A stretch of DNA of 64,000 nucleotides from Mycobacterium sp. UM_CSW (GTDB taxonomy: Bacteria; Actinomycetota; Actinomycetes; Mycobacteriales; Mycobacteriaceae), in contig NZ_AUWQ01000022.1 of the NCBI RefSeq assembly GCF_000455205.1, positions 62,001 to 126,000 on the forward strand. Reading direction: 5' to 3'. The first letter of the stretch is position 1. The number at the start of each line of letters is the position of its first letter. The position numbers and the translations under genes are program-made. The notes beneath the pieces are model-generated. The model was not told the DNA's origin and did not search any database. It saw only the letters and a list, made by a program, of their open reading frames with translations. Of this stretch, positions 35,775 through 44,478 are shown in pieces.

Positions 35775-35787
35775 AGAACGGTGTTCT
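35775..35787. promoter_or_regulatory. Operator-like palindrome, family 2 (AGAAC-N3-GTTCT)
   Basis: A perfect inverted repeat AGAAC-GGT-GTTCT, 45 bp upstream of the amidohydrolase operon start at 35730. The same palindrome in reverse orientation (spacer ACC) is at 39996-40010 before the GMC operon. The TetR gene at 35848-36648 lies between the two sites and is the obvious candidate ligand. Confidence 0.65.
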
Positions 35788-35847
35788 CAGCTGTGAGGCT
35801 AATGGACGCCCGTCCGCGTGGCAATGACGATTTCTACCGCGTACAGC

Positions 35848-36648
35848 TCAGTGGGGTCCGAAGGTGAATGCCGACGCCAGGAATGTCCATACCCGCTCGG
35901 CGGTGACGCTGTTGCCTCCCACTTCGAAGCCCAACACCCGCGCCTGCATCATCTCCATCATCAGGTGGCTGAGGATCGACGCCGTCGTTGAATCATCGAG
36001 GTCTGGGCCGCGCATCCCGGCCTCCCGGCATCGCCCGAGCAGTTCGGTCAGCGCCGCGTGTTGGGGCTCCAACAGGATGGCCAGTTCCGTCGGCCGGGTC
36101 TCCGAGAGCCGTTGGTGATAGACGACCAGGGAGCGCTGCAGGTTCGGCGAGGTCTGCTCCAGGACGATCCACTCGGCCTCCATGAAAGCGCGCAGGCGGT
36201 CCAGGGGGTTGGATCCGGCGTTGGCTACGGCCTGCAGCTGCCGCTCCAGCCCGCCGAGCGTCGCCTCTTCGTAGATAGCGAGGAACAAGTCGTCCAGTCC
36301 CTCGAACGACTGGTAAAAGGACCGCAGCGACATCCCGGATCGGTCGACGACTTTACGCACCGACAGATTGTCCGACCCGCCTTCGCTGAGCAGGTCGAGC
36401 GCAATCTTCAGGAACCGATCACTGCGGCCCTCGGCCTTTTTGCGCACCTCACGGGTGGCCCGCTCGGCCGAGCGTTGACGCCACCGCGGAGCCGACCGCG
36501 GACTTTCGACAAGCCACTCCTGTGGCGGGGCGTCGTCAGCCACGCTCGCAGTGTAGAGGTTTGCCCGAGCGGTTTCCCGAGACTCATCGGCGCGGCGGGT
36601 GGAGCGCCGCTTGGAGACGGAAGAAACAGTTGTGGTCTTCATCGACAC
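35848..36648 (-). CDS. TetR/AcrR family transcriptional regulator with long basic N-terminus
   Basis: This is a 266-residue TetR protein. An unusually long, arginine-rich N-terminal extension (~70 residues, RWRQRSAERATREVRKKAEGR) precedes the helix-turn-helix NLSVRKVVDRSGMSLRSFYQSFEG. The C-terminal ligand domain follows. The start is GTG 36648, with an ATG two codons later. It is the last gene of the operon GMC-CoA transferase-SnoaL-TetR (6 bp after the SnoaL stop), an arrangement that suits autoregulation through the palindrome at 39996. Confidence 0.88.
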   Translation of the reverse strand: MSMKTTTVSSVSKRRSTRRADESRETARANLYTASVADDAPPQEWLVESPRSAPRWRQRSAERATREVRKKAEGRSDRFLKIALDLLSEGGSDNLSVRKVVDRSGMSLRSFYQSFEGLDDLFLAIYEEATLGGLERQLQAVANAGSNPLDRLRAFMEAEWIVLEQTSPNLQRSLVVYHQRLSETRPTELAILLEPQHAALTELLGRCREAGMRGPDLDDSTTASILSHLMMEMMQARVLGFEVGGNSVTAERVWTFLASAFTFGPH

Positions 36649-36654
36649 ACCTGT

Positions 36655-37104
36655 TCACACGGCGGTGGATTGGTTTGCTGGACGAGCCAATGTCTGTATG
36701 CGCCTCGTGGTGATCCGCCACGCACCGTCCGCTCCTCGCCGCAACGTGTCGTGGTAGTGGCCGGCCAGGGCGACAACGGTGCGTCCGCCAGCACCGCTGC
36801 GGTCGATCATCGCCCACCCGCTGACCGCGGTCGCGCTGCCGCCGTCGACGCTGATCTGCGGGTTGACCAAGACATGCAGGGTGCCTGGCCGGTCGGTCCT
36901 GGACAGTTGACCCCATACCGGTTCCAGCGCCGCGCGGCCTTCGAAGGTCCGGCCCATCATGGTGATCGAGCAGTCATCGTCGAACAGATCGAGGAGTTCG
37001 TCGCCCGCGCCGCAGTCCAGCAGCGCACAGTATTGTTCGAGCGCCCGCCGTACTCCCATTTCGGCGATCAGCGACTCATCCGCGGACGCGTTGATAGTGG
37101 TCAC
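36655..37104 (-). CDS. SnoaL-like / NTF2-superfamily protein
   Basis: This is a 149-residue NTF2-like protein (GVRRALEQYCALLDCGAGDELLDLFDDDCSITMMGRTFEG; later GTLHVLVNPQISVDGGSATAVSGWAMIDR; ends WRITTRRIQTLARP). It overlaps the CoA transferase stop by 4 bp and precedes the TetR gene by 6 bp. Possible roles are dehydration or isomerisation of a pathway intermediate. No decisive catalytic residue can be named. Confidence 0.82.
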   Translation of the reverse strand: MTTINASADESLIAEMGVRRALEQYCALLDCGAGDELLDLFDDDCSITMMGRTFEGRAALEPVWGQLSRTDRPGTLHVLVNPQISVDGGSATAVSGWAMIDRSGAGGRTVVALAGHYHDTLRRGADGAWRITTRRIQTLARPANQSTAV

Positions 37105-38327
37105 GCGATGACCCCCTTGACCTTCAAATCGACGACGGTGTCCCAGTCGATGCCGAGGTCTTCGGTGAGGATGACATCACCGTGTTCGTTGAATTCCGGC
37201 GCGCGCCGCGTCGGGGAGGGCGATCCGTCGAATTGCACCGGGGTGGCCACCAGCGGATGCTTCTCCCCGGTCGCGGATTCAGCGTCGACGATGTAGCCAT
37301 TGGCGACGACCTGGGGATCCGAGGTGACCTCGATCGGGTCCTGCACCGGTGCCCACTGCCCGCGGAAGTCGGCCAGTCGCGTCTTCCATTCGGCCAGGCT
37401 GGATTGTGCGAAACGCGCCGCCAGAACGGCCTTGGCGTCGCCGGTGTGTGCAGCGAACGCTTCGGGTTCAGAGAATCTTTCGTCGTCGATGAGGTCTGCC
37501 AAACCGGTCACCCGGCACGTTTCCGGCCAATAGTGGAAGCCCTGCAGGCAGGACAGCTGTATCCACCTGTCATCGGACGTGCGGTAGGTCGCCGTCAACG
37601 GGTTGCCCACGTCGGCGCCGACCGGCATCTGGCCCCAGGGGTGGTTGAGCTCGTGGGATAACGCGATGCCAGCGCCCATCGCCCACATTCCCGTGGCCAG
37701 CAACGAGACGTCGACGACTGGGGCCTCGCCGGTGCGTTCCCGGTGTAGCAGGGCCGCCGAGATGCCCCCGGCGATCGTCATCGCACCGATCGAGTCCCCG
37801 TAGGCGGGTGCGGGTTGAGAGGGGAAGGTGTCAACTTCGACGGGCTTGGCGCCATAAGCCGCGCCGGACCGGCACCAGTAGCCAAGGATGTCGTAGCCAC
37901 CGCGATCGGCATCGGGCCCCCGTGATCCATACCCCGAACCACGGACGTAGACAATGTTGGGGTTGACGGCCCGGATGTCGTCGACGTCGATGCGTAACTT
38001 TGCCCGAACGGCGGGCAGTTTGTTGGTCAGGAATACGTCGCAGGTGGCGGCGAGCTGGTAAACGATGTCGACGCCTTCTTGAACCGACAGGTCCAGGGCA
38101 AGGCTTCGTTTGCCGCGATTGGAGTGGTGCAACAGCGGATGCCAGCGGTCGCTTCCACCGAGGCCCAGACCGCCGGTGGACATGATTCCGCGCATGGCAT
38201 CACCACGTTCGACGGGTTCGATCTTGATGACGTCGGCACCCCAGTCCGAAAGGATGGCAGAGGCGGCTGGAACGAATGTGTGCTCAGCTACCTCAAGGAT
38301 GCGAATTCCGCGCATTACTTCCGTCAC
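37101..38327 (-). CDS. CaiB/BaiF-type (class III) CoA transferase
   Basis: This is a 408-residue formyl-CoA-transferase-like enzyme that moves CoA between carboxylic acids. Family features are the N-terminal RILEVAEHTFVPAASAILSDWGADVIKIEPVERGD, SLALDLSVQEG, the RGGYDILGYW region that holds the usual catalytic aspartate, and the C-terminal GVEFNEHGD-type segment (PEFNEHGDVIL). It may activate substrate acids without ATP, complementing the ligases. It is the second gene of the GMC operon, 30 bp after the oxidoreductase. Confidence 0.9.
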   Translation of the reverse strand: MTEVMRGIRILEVAEHTFVPAASAILSDWGADVIKIEPVERGDAMRGIMSTGGLGLGGSDRWHPLLHHSNRGKRSLALDLSVQEGVDIVYQLAATCDVFLTNKLPAVRAKLRIDVDDIRAVNPNIVYVRGSGYGSRGPDADRGGYDILGYWCRSGAAYGAKPVEVDTFPSQPAPAYGDSIGAMTIAGGISAALLHRERTGEAPVVDVSLLATGMWAMGAGIALSHELNHPWGQMPVGADVGNPLTATYRTSDDRWIQLSCLQGFHYWPETCRVTGLADLIDDERFSEPEAFAAHTGDAKAVLAARFAQSSLAEWKTRLADFRGQWAPVQDPIEVTSDPQVVANGYIVDAESATGEKHPLVATPVQFDGSPSPTRRAPEFNEHGDVILTEDLGIDWDTVVDLKVKGVIA

Positions 38328-38357
38328 TGCAGTCGGTTCCTATCTTGTCGGTGCGGG

Positions 38358-39956
38358 TCAGCGATCGGCCAAGATGAATTCGGCGGCGCGCCACGCCATC
38401 GCCATCACGGGACCGTTGAGGTTGCCCGCGACCATGGTCGGCATGATCGAGACGTCCACGACACGCAAGCCCACAACGCCGCGCACTCGCAGCCGGGCGT
38501 CGAGCGGGTCGGTTTCGGCAGGCCCCATGGCGCACGCACCCGACGCGTGGTAGCCACAGCCCCCGTACAGCATTGCTGCGCGCAGGATGCTCTCGTCGTC
38601 CTGCACGGCCCCGCCCGGCTCGATCTCGCTGAACAGCATGTCGGCGATGGGATATTGCTCCACGATGTCGCGCATCCGGCGAAACATCGCGGTGGACACG
38701 CGCCGGTCATAGTCAGTCTCGAGGTAAGCGACCTCCACCCGGGGAGGCACGGCAGGATCTGCCGAGCGGATGCGCACCGAACCTTCGCTGGTCGGGCGGA
38801 GCACAAATCCGAGCAAAGTCAGACCAGGCCGGCTCTCCAGCCCGCCGTCGGCGGGTCCGACGCCGAGACTGAACGGGGTCATCAGCACCTGAGCATCCGG
38901 GCGGTCGGCTGAGGCGTCGGCGCGCAGGAACGTGAGCATGTCATAGGCGGGCGTGGCGACGGGACCGGTGCGCGACATCAGGTATTTCAGGCCAGCCCGG
39001 GCCTGCCCGGACCGCGTCGAGAGAATCCGGTTGTAACCCTTGTTCTCCTTGAGCCGCATCTGCAGGGAAACGCATCGGTGCTCGTGCAATCCTTCGCCGA
39101 CCCCCGGGCTGTCCACCCGAACTTCGACACCGGCGGCGGCCAACACATCGCGGGGTCCGATTCCCGACAGTTGGAGCAGCTTGGGGGTGGCCAGGCTGCC
39201 GGCACACAAGATCACTTCGCGACGGGCCTGCACTTCGGCGGGCCGGCCGTGCTTGTCGATCACCGCGACGCCAACCGCGCGGTCGCCATCAAAGAGGAGC
39301 CTGGAGGCGGTGGTCCGTAACAGAACCGTGAGATTGGCGCGTTTGCGGGCCGGGTGCAGGAAAGCCTTCGCTGAGCTGACGCGTCGCCCCTTGAACATGG
39401 TGGCCGGCGCGTAGCCGGTGCGTTCGTCGTCAAACGCGTTGATGTCATCGACCCGCTTGATGCCCAGCGCGCTGGCCGAATCCATCAGCGCTTCCGACAC
39501 TTCCTCACCGGTTTGGTTGATGCTCACCGACAGCGGCCCACCAGCGCCGCGGGTGTCGGACTCGCCCAGGCTGTGGTCTTCGATGGTGCGAAAGATCCGC
39601 AGCATCTCCGTCCAGTCCCAGCCCGGGTTCCCGGCCGCGGTGATGCCGTCGTAGTCGGCAGGGCATCCGCGGTTGTATACGAGCCCGTTCAGCGAGCTGG
39701 AGCCGCCCAGGAGCTTGCCGCGAACCCAGTGTTCGACCTGGTCGTCGGGCCCGAAGGGCTCGGTGTCGTACTCCCAGAGGTAACGGGGGTTCTTCAGCAA
39801 GAACGCGAAACCTTTGGGCATCGAGACGGCGGGGTTGCGGTCGGAGCCGCCGGACTCGACCAGAAGGACGGAGTTCGACCGATCCGCACTCAGCCGGTCG
39901 GCGAGAACGCAGCCGGCCGATCCCGCTCCCACCACGATGTAGTCGTAGGCAGTCAT
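38358..39956 (-). CDS. GMC family FAD oxidoreductase (choline/alcohol dehydrogenase type)
   Basis: This is a 532-residue glucose-methanol-choline oxidoreductase oxidising an alcohol to an aldehyde or ketone. The N-terminal FAD motif is DYIVVGAGSAGCVLADRLS, GMC signature 1 is GGSSSLNGLVYNRG and signature 2 is GSLATPKLLQLSGIGP. The active site has His in GYHASGACAMG and Asn in GNLNGP. It heads the GMC-CoA transferase-SnoaL-TetR operon. A 15-bp perfect palindrome (39996-40010) lies 40 bp upstream of its ATG. Alcohols of terpenoid or polyether type are common GMC substrates in actinobacteria; the true one is unknown here. Confidence 0.92.
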   Translation of the reverse strand: MTAYDYIVVGAGSAGCVLADRLSADRSNSVLLVESGGSDRNPAVSMPKGFAFLLKNPRYLWEYDTEPFGPDDQVEHWVRGKLLGGSSSLNGLVYNRGCPADYDGITAAGNPGWDWTEMLRIFRTIEDHSLGESDTRGAGGPLSVSINQTGEEVSEALMDSASALGIKRVDDINAFDDERTGYAPATMFKGRRVSSAKAFLHPARKRANLTVLLRTTASRLLFDGDRAVGVAVIDKHGRPAEVQARREVILCAGSLATPKLLQLSGIGPRDVLAAAGVEVRVDSPGVGEGLHEHRCVSLQMRLKENKGYNRILSTRSGQARAGLKYLMSRTGPVATPAYDMLTFLRADASADRPDAQVLMTPFSLGVGPADGGLESRPGLTLLGFVLRPTSEGSVRIRSADPAVPPRVEVAYLETDYDRRVSTAMFRRMRDIVEQYPIADMLFSEIEPGGAVQDDESILRAAMLYGGCGYHASGACAMGPAETDPLDARLRVRGVVGLRVVDVSIMPTMVAGNLNGPVMAMAWRAAEFILADR

Positions 39957-39995
39957 GGGCCTCCTTGCCCCGGGGGATGGATGTATTCAGCCGGT

Positions 39996-40010
39996 GAGAA
40001 CACCGTTCTC
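39996..40010. promoter_or_regulatory. Operator-like palindrome, family 2 (GAGAAC-N3-GTTCTC)
   Basis: A perfect 6+3+6 inverted repeat upstream of the GMC operon. It is the reverse complement of the sequence around 35775, including the 3-bp spacer, so both promoters probably bind the same regulator. Confidence 0.65.
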
Positions 40011-40037
40011 GCACGGAGAGTACACAGATTTCCCTAC

Positions 40038-40047
40038 CTTGTACAAG
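40038..40047. promoter_or_regulatory. Palindrome CTTGTACAAG in divergent promoter
   Basis: A perfect 10-bp palindrome between the GMC gene (start 39956) and the divergent TetR gene (start 40136). It may be that TetR's own operator or part of a promoter. It is short, so chance cannot be excluded. Confidence 0.3.
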
Positions 40048-40135
40048 TTGCACTCAGAGTCGGCTCAGCAGTAGGTGGTGCTGCTTATCGCGTCGAGCAC
40101 CGCCACTCGCTTCGTCTGTCGCGTATCGTCGCGGC

Positions 40136-40822
40136 GTGGCCGACACTCCAGTCACGTCGTCGCCGAATGGGTCGCCCGCGGGCGGGCCAGCCGACGCTGT
40201 CGGATGTGAGACCTTGGACCAGAACCGGCACGATCCGAGTCGCCGGCGGAGCGCGATTCTCAACAGCGCAGAGCTGGAATTCGCTAGACACGGGTACGAC
40301 CGCGCAAAAGTTGCGGCGGTCGCGAAGCGTGCCGAGTACCCGCTATCGGTGGTCTACAGGACTTTTCCGGGCGGCAAGATCCAGATTTGGAACGAGTTGA
40401 ACGACGATCGTTTTGACGAACTCGTGAAATTCGTTCTGCCGAGCGCGGGCGACGAAATGCCCCCGGCGAGACGCATGATCGACAGTATCCGGGCGGCATA
40501 CATTTTCATGTGCAGACATCCGAACTTCTTGGAGCTGCACTTGCGAGAAGGCTTTAGCTGGGCGACCGCGACTGATTCCGGGCGAGGAAGCCAGCGTCGA
40601 TCGTGGGCCGCCGCGGTCGACATCTTCGTCGATATGGCTGCTGCCGACGGCGGTGCCGCCACATCGGCTCATTTCTCAGCCACCCGCATTGCGCGACTGG
40701 CAATCTCCATCGTTCAGGTTTGGCTCTACGAGTGGTGGCACGGTCCGCGCGACAGCGCCATTGAGGAGGATGCCGAGCGGCTGGTGTCCTTCTTGTCGTT
40801 GTGGCTCCGCGACGAGGATTGA
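40136..40822 (+). CDS. TetR/AcrR family regulator (A), paralogue of the one at 47928
   Basis: This is a 228-residue TetR-type protein. The N-terminal ~35 residues are disordered-looking (Pro/Gly/Ser). The DNA-binding part is RSAILNSAELEFARHGYDRAKVAAVAKRAEYPLSVVYRTFPGGK; Glu-Tyr-Pro in the turn is unusual. The ligand domain shares HPNFLELHLREGFSWATAT and RGSQRRSW with the TetR at 47928-48587, so the two are paralogues. The start is GTG 40136, with a weak ribosome site. The next gene is a membrane protein of the three-copy family, preceded by a large inverted repeat. Confidence 0.87.
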   Translation: MADTPVTSSPNGSPAGGPADAVGCETLDQNRHDPSRRRSAILNSAELEFARHGYDRAKVAAVAKRAEYPLSVVYRTFPGGKIQIWNELNDDRFDELVKFVLPSAGDEMPPARRMIDSIRAAYIFMCRHPNFLELHLREGFSWATATDSGRGSQRRSWAAAVDIFVDMAAADGGAATSAHFSATRIARLAISIVQVWLYEWWHGPRDSAIEEDAERLVSFLSLWLRDED

Positions 40823-40994
40823 TGGCGATTGCGCCGCGTAACGGCGCGCGTGTGTCGCTCAGGTAACGCTTCGGCCACGGCTTAACTCGCCCTCAGCGAA
40901 CGGATCAAGCCCGCGCCATCAGGTCCTGCGTGGCAGTCGCGAAGGCCCGTCGGGCACAAAACCTTGACCTGTGCGCCACGGCAATTATCATTCT

Positions 40995-41026
40995 GCCCTA
41001 GACAGAATGGCTGTTCTGTCTAGGGC
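40995..41026. promoter_or_regulatory. Operator-like perfect inverted repeat, 13-bp arms (family 3, site 1)
   Basis: GCCCTAGACAGAA, 6 bases, then its exact reverse complement. The inner core CAGAA-N6-TTCTG recurs before the paralogous membrane-protein gene (48876-48893). A second overlapping inverted repeat, ATTCTG-N7-CAGAAT, starts at 40990. It lies 82 bp upstream of the membrane protein start; there is no T-run after it, so a terminator is unlikely. Confidence 0.7.
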
Positions 41027-41108
41027 TCCGGACAGATCGTGCTCCGCGCAGCCGGTACTGCCGTGCGGTCGCTCCTACCCGTCCGCGTGACATTCGAGAG
41101 GACTCTCA

Positions 41109-41924
41109 ATGATTGAGCATCACGACTTCACCAAACCGTGGGCGCAAAACAGAAGAAGGGTGTACCGCTGGGTTGCCGCGGTGATGACAGCGGGCTACAT
41201 AGTCACCGCGGCCGGCACCGGTCTCAAGATATTTCCCACCACGCCGATCACCGGTCTCGTTGCCTGCATCATCTTCACGAATGCGATTTTCGTCGCGTTT
41301 TGGGCGTGCTGGTTCCTTGAAGGCCCCGGCAAGAAGCGAACGACGCTGGAAAAGGCAGACGAGTTCACGATGATCTGGGCCTGTGTTGCAGCGGTCGGCA
41401 GTGAGATGACCTGGGAGCTACCCTGGCTCGTTGCCGACGCCCTAGGTCGTGCCCACATCACGCCGCACGACCGATGGGTCTACATCTGGTACTACTACGC
41501 CCGCGTGGATGAGCGGTATCTGATCAGCGACGGCGCGCTATGGGGCATGGAGGCGGTCGTCATCCTTGCGGCGGTACTGCTGCTGGTTCAATGGTTCCGC
41601 TTGCGCAGCGCGCCGACCCACGATCCCAAGCGCATCAGCGCTCTGTGGTGGTCGCTGCTGGCGATGGTCGTCATGCTCACCATCTTCGTGGTTTATTACG
41701 CCGCTGAAGTCCGGCACGGCTTCGCCAACGTTCAACGCGGATTCTGGGACATCACGGTCATCTTTGTTTACGAAAATCTCCCCTGGTTGGCGGCCCCCAT
41801 CATCAGCATCCCCCTTACCGCCAAGCAGCTGGCCTACCTCTATCGGGAGCAAGGTCGTCGCACCGCTCTGGCAGAAGAAGGCGCCCTTGCCGACGACCGT
41901 GCAGACGTCAGGAGTCTCGTTTAA
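41109..41924 (+). CDS. Multi-pass membrane protein resembling emopamil-binding (EXPERA) family, copy 1
   Basis: This is a 271-residue integral membrane protein with about six hydrophobic segments (near 21-42, 46-69, 85-107, 143-163, 178-198 and 214-236). Acidic and aromatic residues inside or beside membrane segments are shared by all three copies in this window: Glu99, the W-E-x-P-W-L box at 102-107, Asp110, D-x-R-Y-L-x-S-D at 134-141, Glu148, Glu200-x-Arg and GFW at 211-213. The D-x-R-Y...SD...E arrangement resembles the EXPERA/emopamil-binding domain of sterol delta8-delta7 isomerases. Enzymatic function is inferred only. ATG 41109 follows GAGAGGA. A stem-loop terminator follows the gene. 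Confidence 0.75.
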   Translation: MIEHHDFTKPWAQNRRRVYRWVAAVMTAGYIVTAAGTGLKIFPTTPITGLVACIIFTNAIFVAFWACWFLEGPGKKRTTLEKADEFTMIWACVAAVGSEMTWELPWLVADALGRAHITPHDRWVYIWYYYARVDERYLISDGALWGMEAVVILAAVLLLVQWFRLRSAPTHDPKRISALWWSLLAMVVMLTIFVVYYAAEVRHGFANVQRGFWDITVIFVYENLPWLAAPIISIPLTAKQLAYLYREQGRRTALAEEGALADDRADVRSLV

Positions 41925-41938
41925 CAATCCCCGATTCT

Positions 41939-41972
41939 GGCCGAGGGCGACACGATGGTGCCGCCCTCGGCC
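41939..41972 (+). terminator. Stem-loop terminator after membrane protein copy 1
   Basis: Perfect 11-bp arms GGCCGAGGGCG / CGCCCTCGGCC around a 12-base loop, 15 bp after the membrane protein stop. There is no U-tract, as is common for intrinsic stem-loops in mycobacteria. Confidence 0.6.
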
Positions 41973-42156
41973 GACTGTTCTCTACCGAAATGGATGGTCT
42001 GCAGCCTTTCAGCCAAATCAGCAACCTTGCGCGACGGCGCTGACGCATGCATCAGCGCGCACACCGGTAAAGCGGCAGCTTGTGTTTAAGTCGCGCCGTC
42101 AATGCAACGCTTTGCGTAGTGGCACGGCCTGGACAACACTTGAGGAGGTAGGAAGT

Positions 42157-42600
42157 TTGACGATCTTCAAGCAGGAAATCAAAGCCGCGATGACACCCGA
42201 CATGACAACCGACTCCGCGCTGCGACGCAGTCGCGAGGAGTTGGTGCTGCGCCATGTCGCCGCCGAGAATGCGCACGACATCGACGCAGCAATGGCCACA
42301 TTCACCCACCCCCGCTACGAAATCATGCCTACCGGAATGGTGTTCGACGGCGCTGAATCCGTCCGTACCATGCTGTTGCAGCAGTGGGCACAGCTGCCGA
42401 TGCTGCAGTACTCAGCCGAGGCTATCTACCACGGCGAGCACGGCTTGGTCGTCGAGACGCGCACTACCGCGCCCGGTAGGTCGATAGACATGCTGAGCAT
42501 GAATCTGTTCGGCTTCCGAGGAGCGGACCTTGTCCTCGAACGCTGCTACTTCGATCAGTCGCTGCTGGCCGCACAACTTGAGGCCTTGGCACCTGACTAG
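42157..42600 (+). CDS. SnoaL-like / NTF2-superfamily protein
   Basis: This is a 147-residue NTF2-like protein (SREELVLRHVAAENAHDIDAAMATFTHPRYEIMPTGMVFDGAESVRTMLLQQW; later GLVVETRTTAPGRSIDMLSMNLFGFRG). Its pattern matches the SnoaL-like/steroid-isomerase-type family. The start is TTG 42157 with an excellent GAGGAGG at 42142-42148. An in-frame ATG at 42190 is possible, but has no ribosome site. It sits 232 bp downstream of the membrane protein, beyond a predicted terminator, so it probably has its own promoter. Confidence 0.8.
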   Translation: MTIFKQEIKAAMTPDMTTDSALRRSREELVLRHVAAENAHDIDAAMATFTHPRYEIMPTGMVFDGAESVRTMLLQQWAQLPMLQYSAEAIYHGEHGLVVETRTTAPGRSIDMLSMNLFGFRGADLVLERCYFDQSLLAAQLEALAPD

Positions 42601-42686
42601 CAGGGCGAAGGCACCACGCGCCGGGGATGAGCCTGGCCCCGGTCAGGATCGGCGGCCGCCAGCAGCCGCGGCTCCCGATCGGGGGC

Positions 42687-43015
42687 CTACTGCTGCATGG
42701 AGGCCTCGGCCGGCACTCCCACCGGCCGCAGGCCCAGGGAACGGTCGTCTGTGCCGTACACCGGCGTCTCGGTGAATTTGAATCGTCTGCGCCGCAAGGC
42801 ACTCGGCCCGTCCACCTACCGGGCTGGGTTGCGCGGGTACAGTCAGCCAACAGCTGGCCATCGACGTAGGAATTTGACGGGACTCTTCGAACGCCGGGGT
42901 TCGCGTCCGAATATCAGGTCCGCGCTCAGACCGTGCTCGGGACATCGGCGGTGACCCGGTTGACCCGAAACGGCTCGATGATCTCAATCGAGATCGACCC
43001 AACCCGGGTGAGCAT
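42687..43015 (-). pseudogene. Decayed DUF7064/DUF7065-like gene remnant
   Basis: Pieces of one protein can be read in order on the minus strand in different frames. The first is MLTRVGSISIEIIEPFRVNR from 43015, running to a stop. Then come RTPAFEESRQI near 42900, TRATQPGRWTGR near 42840, and TPVYGTDDRSLGLRPVGVPA near 42740-42770, ending at a stop at 42687. This order and the RTPAFEEPRQ, TQWGxWxG and YGTRDRSWGxRPVG motifs, as I recall them, belong to a mycobacterial DUF7064/7065 (hydroxyneurosporene-synthase-like) family. Several frameshifts and missing ends make it non-functional. The surrounding 42601-43141 holds no other gene. Confidence 0.6.
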
Positions 43016-43141
43016 GCGATCCAAGGGAGGCGCGACCCCAAGCGAACACCGACGTTGGGGCGTGCGCATGCTGGGACCGTTAGCGCATTCGCTGTCGCGC
43101 CGTCGGATACACGAATGAGAGGTGCTCTGAACCTTTACGGA

Positions 43142-43942
43142 TTAGAGCGCTCCGCCGCGAAAAGTGGTGTTCGCCGCCGCAGTCGTCACACCGGTGCCAA
43201 TGGGTCCCTCGGCGTCGAAGAGGGTGGCAGCCCCCACCCCGACACCAGCAGCGCTGTGGTGAGTGAGGCCGGCGAGGCCGACGAATGACCCCTTCGGAAG
43301 TCGACACAGGGTCAGTGTGTAATCAGCGTTGATGAAGCCAAGACCTGTTCGCGTGAAGCCTGTCATCGACGCCGTTACATCGACTGCCATCGCAGCGCGG
43401 ATGAACGGGGTGAGCTCTTCATCGCCGACGAGAGAACGGATTTCGCGGATCCATGCCTGACGGAGACCATCCTGCTGCCAGGGGAGTTGACCCGACATCT
43501 CGACACCATCGTTGTACGGCACGATCTGCATAGGTACACCCTTCGGCAAAGCAGTAAGCTCTTCCGGCAGCGGCGGCATCGACCGCGTTGGTGTCCACGG
43601 AATCTCTTGAGGCTGCTCACTTTGCCGCAGGAAAAGCGTAGCCGCCCGGGCAACGAGTTCGCCGTCTTGCGTCATAACTGCATCGACGGCTTGCATGCGA
43701 CGTCCGGAACGGACCACACTGGCTTCGACCCGCACGGGCGCCAGCGCGACCCGGCGCAGGATGTCAACGGTGAAACGTGCCGGGATCAGGGTCTCGTCGG
43801 CGCGTTCCGATTCCACGGCACGGGCAAGCAACCCACCTATCGCGTGACCGCCGACAGTGGGTCCCCATCCGCCGCGCGCGACGTCGCTTGGCACGAACGT
43901 TTTGCCATTCTCGGTGAAATACGGCTCCTGTGGCGATGCCAT
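43142..43942 (-). CDS. Acyl-CoA thioesterase family protein (TesB-like)
   Basis: This is a 266-residue double hot-dog thioesterase-like protein. N-terminal features are FVPSDVARGGWGPTVGGHAIGGLLARAV, then PARFTVDILRRVALAPVRVEASVVRSGRRMQAVDAVM. The second half carries RAAMAVDVTASMTGF and INADYTLTLCRLPKGSFVGLAGLTHHSAAGVGVG. It hydrolyses acyl-CoA thioesters; chain preference is unknown. It stands alone on the minus strand, with 536 bp upstream that hold no recognised gene. Confidence 0.82.
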   Translation of the reverse strand: MASPQEPYFTENGKTFVPSDVARGGWGPTVGGHAIGGLLARAVESERADETLIPARFTVDILRRVALAPVRVEASVVRSGRRMQAVDAVMTQDGELVARAATLFLRQSEQPQEIPWTPTRSMPPLPEELTALPKGVPMQIVPYNDGVEMSGQLPWQQDGLRQAWIREIRSLVGDEELTPFIRAAMAVDVTASMTGFTRTGLGFINADYTLTLCRLPKGSFVGLAGLTHHSAAGVGVGAATLFDAEGPIGTGVTTAAANTTFRGGAL

Positions 43943-44478
43943 AGTGCGTCCCCTCCCCTGGCCTGTCGCCAGGGTATTTCGGCCAGCGCGGGCTCGGCCT
44001 ACCTCGTTAGCTTCTTAACCCCAAGTGCCGCACGGCCAGCTCCTGTTGCACGCGGAGTTGATTTAAGGGCGAGCCTGGCCTTGCTGCAGGATACAGGCGG
44101 TGCGACGGCCTGTTTACACCACGCCCACAATGGGTCCTCGGTCAGCTTGGAACCCTTGGCGTTCAAGCGAAACGCCAATCTGAATCGCTGGGTTAAGCGT
44201 GGGTTCAGCAATGTCGTTCGGTGCGCCGCGGTCATGTCCGTTTGGACCAGGCCTGCTGTCAACGGCGGCCGAAAATTGACAGTGATTATTGCTCCGGAGC
44301 TTGGTGGCGGGCCTGGCCCGAAAATCTGATCGGTGCCGGATGGCTGCCTGCATTTGAGTGGGATGTGCAGATCCGTCCCCGAGCCCATGCACCCGCTGAG
44401 GGCGTGCTTGGGGCGATTTCTTCGGTAGCGGGACTGCCGCTGGACAAGCCAGGCCCCCTGTGCTCGTGTTGGCGGGTA
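43943..44478. other. Intergenic region, no gene recognised
   Basis: This is 536 bp between the thioesterase start and the end of the TetR gene at 44479. Open frames on both strands lack ribosome sites and family resemblance. The promoter of the thioesterase must lie at its left end. No shared operator was seen. Confidence 0.45.

Noticed and set aside
36058-37296. 412-codon plus-strand open frame across TetR and SnoaL genes
   Set aside because: It runs antisense through three overlapping real genes and has no recognisable domain.
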